64,000 bases of DNA from Stutzerimonas stutzeri (GTDB lineage Bacteria > Pseudomonadota > Gammaproteobacteria > Pseudomonadales > Pseudomonadaceae), in contig NZ_POUL01000001.1 of NCBI RefSeq assembly GCF_002890895.1, positions 310,001 through 374,000 on the forward strand, written 5' to 3'. The translations under genes and the position numbers were made by a program. Positions 33,736-43,177 of this stretch are shown here, one piece after another; position 1 is the first letter of the stretch, and every line of letters begins with the position of its first letter. The notes below the pieces were generated by a model. It made no database searches. It was not told the origin of the DNA and saw nothing but the letters and a program-made list of their open reading frames with translations.

Positions 33736-34836
33736 TCAGTCCAGGCTGTCCTTGAGCATGCTCAGCACGCGTCGGGACACATCAGCCGGAGCAACGGTAT
33801 CGAGGTCCTTGTCGAGGGTGACCTGAACCTTGCCGCCCACATCAGTTACGCGTACCTGATAGCGCTCGGCGCGGGCCTCGATCTCTTCGCGGTCAGGCGC
33901 TCCGCCGAAGAGCCCGGAGAAGAAACCAGGTTTCTCATCCGGGTTCGCCGCACCTTCCGACAGGTTGATGTAGTAGACGCCGAGGCTTCGATCAAGGTCC
34001 TCGACGAGAATATCGCTCGCCGCCAGCGCGCGACCGATACTCGACCAACCACGGTTGAAGTCCGTATCGAGCTGCAGCACCGGCTCGCCGCTACCGGCCT
34101 CACTCAGCGTCACACGGCTTGGCGCGTCATACTCGCGCTCAGCCAGCAGCGAGGCTGAGCCACCTTCGACAGTGCTGCTGTTCAGCCCTGCCTGCAGCTC
34201 ATCGAGCAGTACTCGATCGCGCTCAGCATTCACCGGCGCGTCCGGCCAGGCAACATCGGCACTGCTGCCGGCGGGACGTTGAACGCTGACCAAGAAGATT
34301 TCACTGGTATCACGCTGAACACCTGGCTCGACGCGAACCCGGACGCGGGTCTCGCCTTCACCCAGTCCAAGATTGCGAACCAGCGCCGGCACGAGCTGAT
34401 CACGGGTCTGCCAGGCTGTGACAAACTCACCAGTCTGCGGTCGCTCTTCGGCAATCTGGAAGCCATTGTCGGTAAAGAACTGACGGGCTGACGCCCATAC
34501 CTGCGAAGGCGCTCGCATTGCAACAAGCCAACGCGCATCTTCGGAAGTCTGCAGGCTGTACTCGCTCACCTCTTCGGCGGCGACCAGACGTTGCGGACGG
34601 GGCACCTCGTACTCGCCTGTCGCGCGGCTGTCGGCTACCTGCTGGGGGATCGGCAGCAGCGGCTCGATCGGGCGCAGCTCGACATCGCCAGGCACCTGCA
34701 TTGGCGGCACCTGTTGTGCCTGCAGGTAGTCGCTGCCACGGTCGCGGAAATATCCGTCTTCACCCCATAACCAGCCACAACCGCTGGTTCCAGAGATAAT
34801 CAAGGCTAAGGTCGAGAGGCCGGCCAATCGCTTCAT
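33736..34836 (-). CDS. bamC: BamC, outer-membrane assembly lipoprotein
   Basis: Lipoprotein of 366 residues in the BAM complex that inserts beta-barrel proteins into the outer membrane. A lipoprotein signal MKRLAGLSTLALIISGTSGC (Cys20) is followed by an unstructured stretch with PPMQVPGDVELRPIEPLLPIP, then two helix-grip domains (about 90-215 and 235-345). The start at 34836 has GAAGGA eight bases upstream; a longer frame has no signal peptide. It follows dapA by 38 bp, the usual dapA-bamC order. Confidence 0.9.
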   Translation of the reverse strand: MKRLAGLSTLALIISGTSGCGWLWGEDGYFRDRGSDYLQAQQVPPMQVPGDVELRPIEPLLPIPQQVADSRATGEYEVPRPQRLVAAEEVSEYSLQTSEDARWLVAMRAPSQVWASARQFFTDNGFQIAEERPQTGEFVTAWQTRDQLVPALVRNLGLGEGETRVRVRVEPGVQRDTSEIFLVSVQRPAGSSADVAWPDAPVNAERDRVLLDELQAGLNSSTVEGGSASLLAEREYDAPSRVTLSEAGSGEPVLQLDTDFNRGWSSIGRALAASDILVEDLDRSLGVYYINLSEGAANPDEKPGFFSGLFGGAPDREEIEARAERYQVRVTDVGGKVQVTLDKDLDTVAPADVSRRVLSMLKDSLD

Positions 34837-34874
34837 GCATGTTCCTTCATTAATAAACCAGTACACCTGAATTA

Positions 34875-35753
34875 TCAGGCCAGCACACCTGACTGACGCA
34901 TCGCAGCGCGAAGCGGCTCGTGGCAACGCTGGCTCAGCCAGGTAAGCGGCAGGCGAATGCCCTCCGGTATCAGGCCCATCTCATGCAGTGCCCACTTCAC
35001 CGGAATCGGATTGGCCTCGAGGAACAGCGTCTGGTGCAGCGGCATCAACAGCGCATTAATGGCGCGCGCCTTTTCTGCATCGCCAGCAATGGCAGCGGCA
35101 CACAGCTCGCTCATCGCACGCGGAGCAACGTTCGCGGTAACGGAGATGTTGCCCTTGCCGCCCATCAACATCAGCTCAACGGCAGTAGCGTCGTCGCCGG
35201 AGTAGACAAGGAAGTCATTAGCCACACGATCAAGCACCTCCTGACCGCGTTTGAGGTCACCGGTTGCTTCCTTGACGCCTACGATGTTTGGCACTTTCGC
35301 CAAGCGCTCGATGGTTTCAGGGAGCATGTCACAGGCGGTACGTCCTGGGACGTTGTAGAGGATCTGCGGAATCGCTACAGCTTCGGCAATGTGACGGAAG
35401 TGAAGATACATCCCTTCCTGCGTCGGCTTGTTGTAATACGGCGTCACCAGAAGGCAGGCGTCGGCGCCGGCCTGCTTGGCATTTTCAGTCAGTTCGACCG
35501 CCTCGCGGGTGGAGTTGGCCCCTGTGCCTGCGATTACCGGAATGCGGCCGTTGACCTGATCAACAACGCGACGGATGACTTCAATGTGCTCGGATACTTC
35601 GAGCGTAGACGCCTCACCAGTGGTACCGACTGCAACGATTGCATTGGTGCCTTCCTGAAGATGGAAGTCGACAAGCTTGCTCAGGCTATCCCAATCGAGG
35701 CCACCTTGCGCGTCCATGGGAGTGACCAACGCCACCATACTGCCCGCAATCAT
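34875..35753 (-). CDS. dapA: 4-hydroxy-tetrahydrodipicolinate synthase
   Basis: Cytoplasmic enzyme of lysine and diaminopimelate synthesis, which condenses pyruvate with aspartate semialdehyde. The 292 residues form the class I aldolase barrel. GTTGEAST lies near residue 43, the catalytic Tyr in LYNVPGRT (about 133) and the Schiff-base Lys in VGVKEATGD (about 161). GGAGTGGG precedes the ATG at 35753. First gene of dapA-bamC, divergent from gcvR. Confidence 0.96.
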   Translation of the reverse strand: MIAGSMVALVTPMDAQGGLDWDSLSKLVDFHLQEGTNAIVAVGTTGEASTLEVSEHIEVIRRVVDQVNGRIPVIAGTGANSTREAVELTENAKQAGADACLLVTPYYNKPTQEGMYLHFRHIAEAVAIPQILYNVPGRTACDMLPETIERLAKVPNIVGVKEATGDLKRGQEVLDRVANDFLVYSGDDATAVELMLMGGKGNISVTANVAPRAMSELCAAAIAGDAEKARAINALLMPLHQTLFLEANPIPVKWALHEMGLIPEGIRLPLTWLSQRCHEPLRAAMRQSGVLA

Positions 35754-35970
35754 GCAACCCACTCCTGCCGGAAAAAGAGAGGCGTAATGGTACAAGGCTC
35801 CCGAGCGCTTTGCGAGCACGCTGGAGGCATCACCCGCCGGAACGACTGAGCGTCGAAGTGGCAGGCGATTGTCGCCCCCAGTTCACGCATTCCCACTGAC
35901 GACGCTTTTCGCTACCCTTAGCTGTTTTCGGCTTGGCTGGCCGACCGATTCATCACCGCCAGGAATCTGC

Positions 35971-36534
35971 ATGTCCACCCCCCCACCAGTACCCCGAGAA
36001 CAATTTCTCGTCATCAGCGCCATGGGCCGTAGCCCGATGGCGCTCACCAACGTGCTTTGCCGAGCCAGCAACGAGAATCGCTGCGCCGTGGTAAGCACGC
36101 GCCTGACCCGACACGGCGAATGCTGTGCCTTGGTCCTGGAAATCACCGGAACCTGGGACGCGCTTGCTCGAATGGAGACAGCGCTACCCGGCTTGGCCAA
36201 AAAGCACGAGTTCACCACTAATGTAGTGCGCAGCGAAGCGCTGGAAACCCGACCGCAAGCACTGCCTTATGTGGCGTATGTCAGCTCGGCCTATAGACCC
36301 GACATCCTCAACGAGTTGTGCCAGTTTTTTATTGATCACCGTGTCGAGCTCGAAGCCCTCACATGCGACACCTATGAGGCACCGCAAACGGGCGGCACCA
36401 TGCTCAACGCGACAATGACCGTGACGCTGCCGGCTGGCACGCAGATCAGCTGGCTGCGGGACCAATTTCTCGATTTCGCCGATGCCTTGAACCTGGATGC
36501 ATTGATAGAGCCCTGGCGCCCTCAGAACCCTTGA
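35971..36534 (+). CDS. gcvR: GcvR-like protein with two ACT domains
   Basis: This 187-residue protein consists of two ACT domains (about 10-85 and 97-180), the layout of the glycine cleavage regulator GcvR, which acts by protein contact rather than DNA binding. Motifs include FLVISAMGRSPMALTNVL and YVSSAYRPDILNELCQFF. AGGAA lies before the ATG at 35971. The bcp start is 14 bp past its stop, so they form an operon. The dapA-gcvR-bcp arrangement is common in pseudomonads. Confidence 0.82.
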   Translation: MSTPPPVPREQFLVISAMGRSPMALTNVLCRASNENRCAVVSTRLTRHGECCALVLEITGTWDALARMETALPGLAKKHEFTTNVVRSEALETRPQALPYVAYVSSAYRPDILNELCQFFIDHRVELEALTCDTYEAPQTGGTMLNATMTVTLPAGTQISWLRDQFLDFADALNLDALIEPWRPQNP

Positions 36535-36548
36535 GTAGGAAAACCACT

Positions 36549-37034
36549 ATGTCTGTTGCCATTGACCAACCCGTGCCAACCTTCCAGGCACAGGCCACCA
36601 GCGATACACAGGTCAGCCTCGAGGCGTTGAAGGGCAAACAGGTGGTCCTGTATTTCTACCCGAAGGACAACACTCCGGGTTGCACCACTCAAGGCCAGGG
36701 CTTTCGCGACCAGCACGATGCCTTCGTCGCCGCCAACACGGTCGTGTTCGGCGTATCGCGAGACAGTCTCAAAACCCACGAAAACTTCAAGGCCAAACAG
36801 GGCTTTCCCTTCGAGCTGATCTGCGACAAAGACGAGCAGCTTTGTCAGCTATTCGACGTGATAAAACTGAAAAAGCTTTACGGCAAGGAGTATCTGGGCA
36901 TAGACCGGAGCACCTTCCTCATCGACGCTGACAGCGTGCTGCGGCAGGAATGGCGCGGGGTGAAGGTGCCAGGGCATGTCGAAGCTGTGCTGCAGGCCGC
37001 ACAGGCATTGCAGCAGCGCCAAAAAACTGCGTAG
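36549..37034 (+). CDS. bcp: Peroxiredoxin Bcp/PrxQ
   Basis: Thiol peroxidase of 161 residues that reduces hydrogen peroxide and organic peroxides in the cytoplasm. The peroxidatic Cys is in DNTPGCTTQGQGF (about residue 46). The resolving Cys that Escherichia coli Bcp has five residues later is absent here (Gly/Gln instead), so recycling must use another Cys or partner; C93 and C100 (LICDKDEQLC) are candidates. AGGAAAACC lies before the ATG. Operon with gcvR. Confidence 0.92.
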   Translation: MSVAIDQPVPTFQAQATSDTQVSLEALKGKQVVLYFYPKDNTPGCTTQGQGFRDQHDAFVAANTVVFGVSRDSLKTHENFKAKQGFPFELICDKDEQLCQLFDVIKLKKLYGKEYLGIDRSTFLIDADSVLRQEWRGVKVPGHVEAVLQAAQALQQRQKTA

Positions 37035-37109
37035 CAGGCAGCAACGCTACAACACGCGAGCCCGCCTTCACTTGCCAGCTTATTGCCGCCGGCGCGGACG
37101 GCCCAGCAG

Positions 37110-38189
37110 CTACCCGACGTGATCCACCACGGGCACCGTAGCCGACCGACGCGGCCACGCGTACAGCACTGCCTTGAACAGGGTTGCTAGCGGGATCGCG
37201 AAAAACACGCCCCAGAAGCCCCACAGGCCGCCGAACAGCAACACAGCGCAAATGATCGCTACAGGGTGTAGGTTCACCGCCTCGGAAAACAACAGCGGTA
37301 CCAGAACGTTGCCATCCAGTGCCTGGATGATGGCGTAGGCCACCATCAAATAGATGAACTGGTCGCCCAGCCCCCACTGGAACAAGCCGATCAAGGCGAT
37401 GGGAATGGTCACGACCGTCGCACCGATATAAGGCACGACGACCGAGATCCCGACGAGCATCGCCAGTAACGCCGCGTAATTAAGTTCCAGAGCGGCAAAA
37501 ACCGCATACGACACCACCCCGCAAATCAGGATCTCGATCGCCTTGCCGCGGATGTAGTTGGCAATCTGTACGTTCATTTCCTGCGCCACCTGGGTGATCA
37601 ACCCACGCTCGTGTGGCAGGTAACCACTGAGCCAGTCGTTGATCTGCTGGCGATCCTTGAGAAAAAAGAACACCAGAATGGGCACCAGGATCAGGTAGAT
37701 CATCAGGCTCAATAGCAGAGGCAGGCTCGACAACGAAGAGGTGAGCATGATCTGGCCGTAGCGACCGACCTCGCCTCGAATGAAATCGATACCGCGCAAT
37801 ACCTGCACTTCGGTGAGCAATTGAGGGTAGCGCTCAGGCAGAAGAAGCAGCAGCGATTGCCACTCGACCAGCATCCGCGGCAACTCGTTGAACAGCGTCA
37901 ACACCTGCTGCCACATCAACGGCGCCAGGAATAGAATGCAGACGGTCAGCAGGCCGATGAACATAAGAAAAACCAGCCATACCGCTACCAGATGCGGCAG
38001 CTTGATTCGCTCCAGCGCGCCGACCAGTCCTTGCATCAGGTACGCCAGCACCAGCCCAGCGATCACCGGGGCCAGCATGTGACCGAGGGTCAGCACTGTC
38101 GCAAAGGCGACCACCAGCAACACCCCAAGGACCACCGCTTCCTCGTCCGAGAAATAGCGATGAATCCAGCCCCGCAACACGTTTAGCAT
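37110..38189 (-). CDS. AI-2E/PerM-family membrane permease
   Basis: Inner-membrane protein of 359 residues with about seven to eight helices. The domain starts at LGVLLVVAFATVLTLGHMLAPVIAGLVLAYLMQG and has the conserved late block YIGATVVTIPIALIGLFQWG and LDGNVLVPLLFSEAVNLHPV. Members include TqsA-type autoinducer exporters and PerM-like permeases; the substrate here is unknown. AAGGAAGG precedes the ATG. Convergent with bcp and 19 bp downstream of tusA. Confidence 0.85.
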   Translation of the reverse strand: MLNVLRGWIHRYFSDEEAVVLGVLLVVAFATVLTLGHMLAPVIAGLVLAYLMQGLVGALERIKLPHLVAVWLVFLMFIGLLTVCILFLAPLMWQQVLTLFNELPRMLVEWQSLLLLLPERYPQLLTEVQVLRGIDFIRGEVGRYGQIMLTSSLSSLPLLLSLMIYLILVPILVFFFLKDRQQINDWLSGYLPHERGLITQVAQEMNVQIANYIRGKAIEILICGVVSYAVFAALELNYAALLAMLVGISVVVPYIGATVVTIPIALIGLFQWGLGDQFIYLMVAYAIIQALDGNVLVPLLFSEAVNLHPVAIICAVLLFGGLWGFWGVFFAIPLATLFKAVLYAWPRRSATVPVVDHVG

Positions 38190-38208
38190 ATACCTTCCTT
38201 AGCGACCG

Positions 38209-38460
38209 TCAGGCCTTGCGCAGCCAGTAGCGATAGAGCCCTTCTTGCGCCTCTTCGTGAAGCAGCGTGTGACCAGCCAACTTGGCGAAACTACGAAAAT
38301 CGCGTTGCGACCCAGGGTCTGTTGCCGTGACTTTCAATACTTGCCCGCTGGACAACCGATTGAGCTCCAGTTTCGCCTTGAGCAACGGCATCGGGCAGTC
38401 CAGCCCGACCGCATCCAGCTCGGCATCGCAGGCCATGCCAGGGGCACCCTGTTGAGTCAT
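38209..38460 (-). CDS. tusA: TusA/SirA-family sulfur carrier
   Basis: This 83-residue protein has the TusA core. The reactive Cys lies in VGLDCPMPLLKAKLEL (about residue 22) and is followed by the LSSGQVLKVTATDPGS strand-turn. It is a persulfide carrier for tRNA thiolation or related sulfur transfer. ATG 38460 is seven bases after GAGGAG; an ATG two codons earlier abuts that site. Same strand as and close to the PerM gene; divergent from bepA. Confidence 0.85.
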   Translation of the reverse strand: MTQQGAPGMACDAELDAVGLDCPMPLLKAKLELNRLSSGQVLKVTATDPGSQRDFRSFAKLAGHTLLHEEAQEGLYRYWLRKA

Positions 38461-38566
38461 GTTCATCTCCTCGAAAGGGCTGCAGGATACCGAGCTGCGC
38501 CCGGCTCTGGCCAGCGACCCGAGCACAAGGCTACAGTAGCGCTCCCGCCTTGAAGAGCCAGTCTGG

Positions 38567-39997
38567 ATGAAATTGCTGCGCCCCACCCTGCTCACACTCG
38601 CCTGCCTGATCGGCCAGCCGGTGATAGCAAATGACCTACCCTCGCTCGGTGACTCCAGCTCCGGCATTGTCTCGCCAGAGCAGGAGCACCAGCTGGGCAG
38701 AGCCTGGCTCAGCCTGTTACGCGGGCAGGTTCCACAGCTTTCCGATCCACTGCTCAAGGATTATCTGGAACGCAGCGTCTACCGCCTGGCCGAGACCAGT
38801 CAGCTACAGGACCGTCGCCTGGAATTCGTGCTACTCGACAGCCCGCAACTAAACGCCTTTGCCGCACCGGGTGGGATCATAGGCGTCAATGGCGGACTGT
38901 TCCTCCACGCCCAGACTGAAGCCGAATACGCCTCGGTACTCGCGCACGAACTGGCCCACCTGTCCCAACGCCACTTCGCTCGCGGATTGGAAGCGCAGAA
39001 ACGTATGCAGCTGCCGCTAATGGCCGCCATGCTTGCTGGTGTCGTTGCTGCTGCAGCTGGCGCGGGCGATGCTGGCATCGCCGCCATCATCTCGACCCAA
39101 GCGGCAGCAATTCAGTCTCAGCGTCGTTTCTCCAGACAGAACGAGCAGGAAGCCGACCGGATAGGCATCATCAACCTCGAAAGAGCTGGTTACGACCCCC
39201 GCGCCATGCCTGAGATGTTTGGTCGTCTGATGCGCCAGTATCGTTACGACCAGAAGCCGCCTGAGTTCCTGCTTACTCACCCGGTCACCGAATCACGTAT
39301 TGCCGACACCAAAAACCGGGCTGAGCAATACCCCGACACCGGAGTTGAAGACAGCCTGCGCTATCAGCTTCTGCGCGCGCGCGTGGAGCTGAAGTTCGAA
39401 AGCACACCAGGAGTCAGCGCCAAGCGCTTCCGGGCGATGCTGGCCGACGACCCGACCCTCGACGCGGCGCGCTATGGCTTGGCGCTGGCGCAAATGAAAA
39501 GTGGCCAGCTGCAGGAAGCCGCGACGAATCTCGAGCCACTGCTGGCAAAGGAGCCAGACGACGCCACTTACAACCTGGCTCAGATCGAGCTGGACATCAC
39601 CGCTAACCGACTCGCCGCTGCGCGTGCGCGCATGCAGACCTTGCTTGGCCTTTACCCGGGAAATTACCCGGTACGACAGGCGAACATCGATCTGCTGATC
39701 AAGGAAACCAAACTGCAGGATGCTGAGCAACAACTCAACGCACTTGTGGACGCCCGGCCGCAGGACCCGGATATCTGGTATCAGGTTGCAGAAATCCGCG
39801 GGCTCACCGGCAACATAATCGGCCTGCATCAAGCTCGCGCGGAATACTTTGCGCTCGTCGGAGACTACGATCAGGCGATTGAACAGTTGGACTTCGCCAA
39901 ACGTCGTTCGGACAACTTCCAGAGCGCGGCACGAATCGATGCCCGGCAAAAGCAGCTGATCGAAGAAAAGCGAATGGTGGAGGACATGTTGCGCTGA
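38567..39997 (+). CDS. bepA: M48 metalloprotease with TPRs (BepA-like)
   Basis: Periplasmic zinc protease and chaperone of 476 residues that degrades or helps fold outer-membrane proteins such as LptD. A signal peptide (about 1-21) is followed by the M48 domain with HELAHLSQRH (zinc ligands, about residue 125) and the third ligand in NEQEADRIGI. A C-terminal set of TPR helices (about 270-476) includes ARYGLALAQMKSGQLQEAATNLEPLL. Its presence near bamC fits envelope quality control. Confidence 0.9.
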   Translation: MKLLRPTLLTLACLIGQPVIANDLPSLGDSSSGIVSPEQEHQLGRAWLSLLRGQVPQLSDPLLKDYLERSVYRLAETSQLQDRRLEFVLLDSPQLNAFAAPGGIIGVNGGLFLHAQTEAEYASVLAHELAHLSQRHFARGLEAQKRMQLPLMAAMLAGVVAAAAGAGDAGIAAIISTQAAAIQSQRRFSRQNEQEADRIGIINLERAGYDPRAMPEMFGRLMRQYRYDQKPPEFLLTHPVTESRIADTKNRAEQYPDTGVEDSLRYQLLRARVELKFESTPGVSAKRFRAMLADDPTLDAARYGLALAQMKSGQLQEAATNLEPLLAKEPDDATYNLAQIELDITANRLAAARARMQTLLGLYPGNYPVRQANIDLLIKETKLQDAEQQLNALVDARPQDPDIWYQVAEIRGLTGNIIGLHQARAEYFALVGDYDQAIEQLDFAKRRSDNFQSAARIDARQKQLIEEKRMVEDMLR

Positions 39998-40032
39998 GTC
40001 GTGCAGCGGCTGAACGCTGCGGCACGACTCAG
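39994..40032. terminator. Hairpin between convergent bepA and nadA
   Basis: CTGAGTCGTGC (39994-40004) pairs with GCACGACTCAG (40022-40032), with AGCG/CGCT inside. It includes the bepA stop codon. No T-run, so it may be a bidirectional but weak terminator. Confidence 0.5.
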
Positions 40033-40058
40033 ACCGACAGCCGGCCCCGCGAGCTGCG

Positions 40059-41117
40059 TCAGGCGTTGCCAGCCTGCCGGATGCGCGCAGCCTGAGTGAA
40101 TTCCAGCATGCGTTTGAGCGGCTTGATCGCTCGCGGAATCAATGCCGGATCAACCGTTATCTCGTCACGGCCAGTGCGCAGGCAATCCAGCGTGCGCTCA
40201 AGGGTATTCATTGCCATCCACGGGCAATGAGCGCAACTCCGGCAGGTCGCCCCACTGCCAGCCGTCGGCGCCTCAATGAATTGCTTGTCAGGGCAAAGCT
40301 GCTGCATCTTGTAAAAGATCCCCCGGTCCGTAGCGACGATGAACATCGGATTGGACAGGGTCTGAGCAGCCTTAATCAGCTGACTCGTCGAGCCTACAGC
40401 GTCAGCAAGAGCAATCACCGATTCGGGCGACTCGGGATGAACCAGTACAGCCGCATCGGGGTACAGCGCTTTCATGTCCTCCAGCTGCTTCGACTTGAAC
40501 TCCTCGTGGACAATGCAGGCACCGTCCCATAACAGCATGTCGGCGCCAGTTTCACGCTGCACATAGTTTCCGAGGTGCTTGTCGGGGGCCCAAATGATCT
40601 TTTCACCGTTATCCATCAGGCTCTCGACGATTTCAAGGGCGCAACTGGAGGTGACGACCCAATCGGCACGCGCCTTCACCGCGGCCGACGTGTTGGCGTA
40701 AACAACTACGGTACGCTCTGGATGCTGGTCGCAAAATGCCGAGAACTCCTCGACCGGGCAACCCAGATCCAAAGAACAGGTGGCCTCCAGCGTCGGCATC
40801 AGGACGCGCTTCTCGGGATTCAGAATTTTTGCAGTTTCGCCCATGAACTTGACGCCGGCAACAACCACGGTCTGCGCGCTATGTTCATTGCCGAATCTTG
40901 CCATCTCCAGCGAATCCGAAACGCAGCCGCCGGTTTCTTCGGCTAACGCCTGGATCACCGGGTCGGTGTAATAGTGGGCAACCAGCACCGCATTCTGCCG
41001 CTTCAACTCGGCGGCGATATCGCTGCGCAACTGCGCCTCCTGCTCGGACGTCAGCGGCTTGGGCTGCTTGGCCGCCAGATGAGCCTGCACAAGAATACGT
41101 TCGGGTATTTGCGTCAT
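40059..41117 (-). CDS. nadA: Quinolinate synthase A
   Basis: Iron-sulfur enzyme of NAD synthesis that condenses iminoaspartate with dihydroxyacetone phosphate. The 352 residues include [19 protein letters not shown], the conserved Cys-containing [10 protein letters not shown], and a C-terminal [13 protein letters not shown]. The cluster ligands are spread over the protein as in the family. AGGAACC lies before ATG 41117; an ATG six codons earlier is less well placed. Single gene, convergent with bepA. Confidence 0.95.
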   Translation of the reverse strand: MTQIPERILVQAHLAAKQPKPLTSEQEAQLRSDIAAELKRQNAVLVAHYYTDPVIQALAEETGGCVSDSLEMARFGNEHSAQTVVVAGVKFMGETAKILNPEKRVLMPTLEATCSLDLGCPVEEFSAFCDQHPERTVVVYANTSAAVKARADWVVTSSCALEIVESLMDNGEKIIWAPDKHLGNYVQRETGADMLLWDGACIVHEEFKSKQLEDMKALYPDAAVLVHPESPESVIALADAVGSTSQLIKAAQTLSNPMFIVATDRGIFYKMQQLCPDKQFIEAPTAGSGATCRSCAHCPWMAMNTLERTLDCLRTGRDEITVDPALIPRAIKPLKRMLEFTQAARIRQAGNA

Positions 41118-41320
41118 GTTCGCTGGTTCCTGCAAGCACGGCGGTGTACGAGCCGCCGATTATAGCCATCGAGGCCGAGAATACGGACGTAGCGAAAGGA
41201 AAGGTGAAGCGAGGAAAGACCGAGCATTTCACCCCTGCCGTTACCAAGGGGGCGGAATACTAGCCGAAGCTTTCAGAAAAGTGAAAGCGGATGGGGAAAC
41301 AACAAAATACTGGCCTGAAC

Positions 41321-41351
41321 TGAAAAGCCCGCCGACTTACATCGGCGGGCT
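41321..41351 (-). terminator. Terminator of the CoA-transferase gene
   Basis: AGCCCGCCGA (41326-41335) pairs with TCGGCGGGCT (41342-41351), followed on the minus strand by four T. It starts six bases past the stop of the gene at 41357. Confidence 0.85.
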
Positions 41352-41356
41352 CTGCA

Positions 41357-42853
41357 TCACTTACCCTTGAGCATGTGTCCGCGCTCTTCGAGATTGGTGT
41401 GCCAATCCATTGCCTCGTGCAGCAGGTGTGGCGTCTGCCCACCCTTCTTACAAGCCGCGTCGAAGTAGGCGTTCAACGCATCACGGTAGGACGGGTGCAC
41501 GCAATTATCGATGATCGCTCGAGCACGTTCACGCGGCGCCAGGCCACGAAGGTCAGCCAGCCCCTGCTCGGTCACCAGGATGCTGACGTCGTGCTCGGTG
41601 TGGTCGACATGAGCGACCATCGGGACGACGCTGGAGATGTTGCCACCCTTGGCGATCGACTTGGTGACGAAAATGGCCATATGCGCGTTACGAGCAAAGT
41701 CACCCGAACCGCCGATACCATTCATCATCTTGGTGCCGCCAACGTGGGTCGAGTTGACGTTGCCGTAGATATCGAATTCGAGTGCGGTGTTGATGCCAAT
41801 GATGCCGATACGGCGCACCAGCTCTGGATGGTTGGAAATTTCCTGCGGACGCAGTACCAGCTTGTCCTTGTACTTTTCCAGGTTGCCGAACACGCGGTTG
41901 TTGCAGCGCTCGGACAAGGTAATGGAGCAGCCGGAAGCAAAAACCATCTTGCCCGCATCGATCAGATCGAAGGTGGAGTCCTGCAGCACCTCGGAGTACA
42001 TCACCAGATTTTCAAATGGCGAATCGATCAGACCGCACATCACCGCGTTGGCAATGTTGCCGATACCAGCCTGCAGCGGGCCGAGACTGTTGCTCAGACG
42101 ACCTGCATCGACTTCCTTCTTGAAGAAGTGGATCAGATGGTTGGCGATAGCCTGAGTCTCGTCGTCCGGCGGCGTGACAGTGGAATAGGAGTCAGGCTGG
42201 TCCGTAACGACGATAGCAGCGATCTTGGCTGGATCGATCGGGATGGCGCCTGTGCCGATGCGATCATCGACTTTCAGCAGTGGAATCGGCTGGCGATTCG
42301 GCCGCTCACCCGGGATGTAGATGTCGTGCAGACCTTCCAGATTGGGGTTGTGCGCCATGTTCAGCTCAATGATCACCTTGTCGGCAAACAGAGCCAGGTT
42401 GGCGGAGTTACCCACCGACGTGGTCGGCACGATGTGACCATCTTCTGTGATCGCAACAGCCTCGATGATGGCGAGATCAGGTTTCTTGATCTGATGGTTA
42501 CGCATCTGTTCGACGGTATGCGACAGGTGCTGGTCGATGAACATGACCTCGCCCGCGTTTATCGCCTTGCGCAGCGCTGCGTCTGCCTGGAACGGCATAC
42601 GGCGGGCCAGCAGGCCAGCCTCAGCCATCAGCCCGTCGAGATCGTTGCCAAGGCTGGCGCCTGTGATCAGGCTGATTTTCAGTGGGTTTTCCTTGGCGCG
42701 CTTGATCAGCGCCATGGGAACGGCCTTAGCCTCACCGGCACGGGTAAAACCGCTCATGCCGACAGTCATGCCGTCGAGAACATGGGTAGCGGCCTCGTCG
42801 GCGCTCATGACCTTGCTATGCAGGGAGGACAAGCGGATGCGATCAGAATACAT
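41357..42853 (-). CDS. Acetyl-CoA hydrolase / CoA-transferase family protein
   Basis: Cytoplasmic enzyme of 497 residues in the Cat1/Ach1 family, likely moving CoA between succinate, acetate or propionate. Motifs include GMTVGMSGFTRAGEAKAVP, GASLGNDLDG, GTGAIPIDPAKIAAIV, PLQAGIGNIANAVMCGL and a late GIGGSGDFARNA. The active Glu is in the MYSEVLQDS segment. The start at 42853 has GAGGCTC upstream; a GTG further upstream is possible. Single gene with its own terminator. Confidence 0.9.
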   Translation of the reverse strand: MYSDRIRLSSLHSKVMSADEAATHVLDGMTVGMSGFTRAGEAKAVPMALIKRAKENPLKISLITGASLGNDLDGLMAEAGLLARRMPFQADAALRKAINAGEVMFIDQHLSHTVEQMRNHQIKKPDLAIIEAVAITEDGHIVPTTSVGNSANLALFADKVIIELNMAHNPNLEGLHDIYIPGERPNRQPIPLLKVDDRIGTGAIPIDPAKIAAIVVTDQPDSYSTVTPPDDETQAIANHLIHFFKKEVDAGRLSNSLGPLQAGIGNIANAVMCGLIDSPFENLVMYSEVLQDSTFDLIDAGKMVFASGCSITLSERCNNRVFGNLEKYKDKLVLRPQEISNHPELVRRIGIIGINTALEFDIYGNVNSTHVGGTKMMNGIGGSGDFARNAHMAIFVTKSIAKGGNISSVVPMVAHVDHTEHDVSILVTEQGLADLRGLAPRERARAIIDNCVHPSYRDALNAYFDAACKKGGQTPHLLHEAMDWHTNLEERGHMLKGK

Positions 42854-42997
42854 TTGAGCCTCGAACCACTGTGAAATCGGAAGGTCGCAGTCTAGTACGT
42901 TTAAAGACGGCCGGGTCACATACCAAGGTCGTAGAGGAATTGGCCTTAATAACCGTGTCGCACGCTCGTTCTTATAAATTTATAAACTGCGGATATA

Positions 42998-43032
42998 AAA
43001 AAGCCGGATGACCTTTCGGCCTCCGGCTTTTT
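42998..43032 (-). terminator. Terminator of tRNA-Lys
   Basis: AAAAAGCCGGA (42998-43008) pairs with TCCGGCTTTTT (43022-43032); a further T-run follows on the minus strand. 17 bp from the tRNA 3' end. Confidence 0.88.
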
Positions 43033-43049
43033 GGTTCCCTAAGGGAATT

Positions 43050-43125
43050 TGGTGGGTCGTGTGGGATTCGAACCTACGACCAATTGGTTAAAAGCCAACT
43101 GCTCTACCAACTGAGCTAACGACCC
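43050..43125 (-). tRNA. tRNA-Lys (anticodon TTT)
   Basis: A 76-nt cloverleaf with encoded CCA. The acceptor is GGGTCGT/ACGACCC. The D-arm is GCTCAGTTGGTAGAGC. The anticodon stem-loop TTGGC-TTTTAAC-CAA gives anticodon TTT. The T-arm has GGTTCGAATCC. It stands upstream of the CoA-transferase gene and downstream of queC on the same strand. Confidence 0.97.
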
Positions 43126-43177
43126 GATGCGGAGCGCATGATACTGATTTGATTGAGTAAATCAAGTTTTTTTTGAA

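Noticed and set aside
41375-42874. A 499-codon frame opposite the CoA-transferase gene
   Set aside because: Antisense shadow of a well-supported enzyme gene.
42972-42985. AT palindrome TTATAAATTTATAA upstream of the CoA-transferase gene as an operator
   Set aside because: Could simply be an AT-rich promoter element next to the tRNA-Lys terminator; no second copy to support a regulator.
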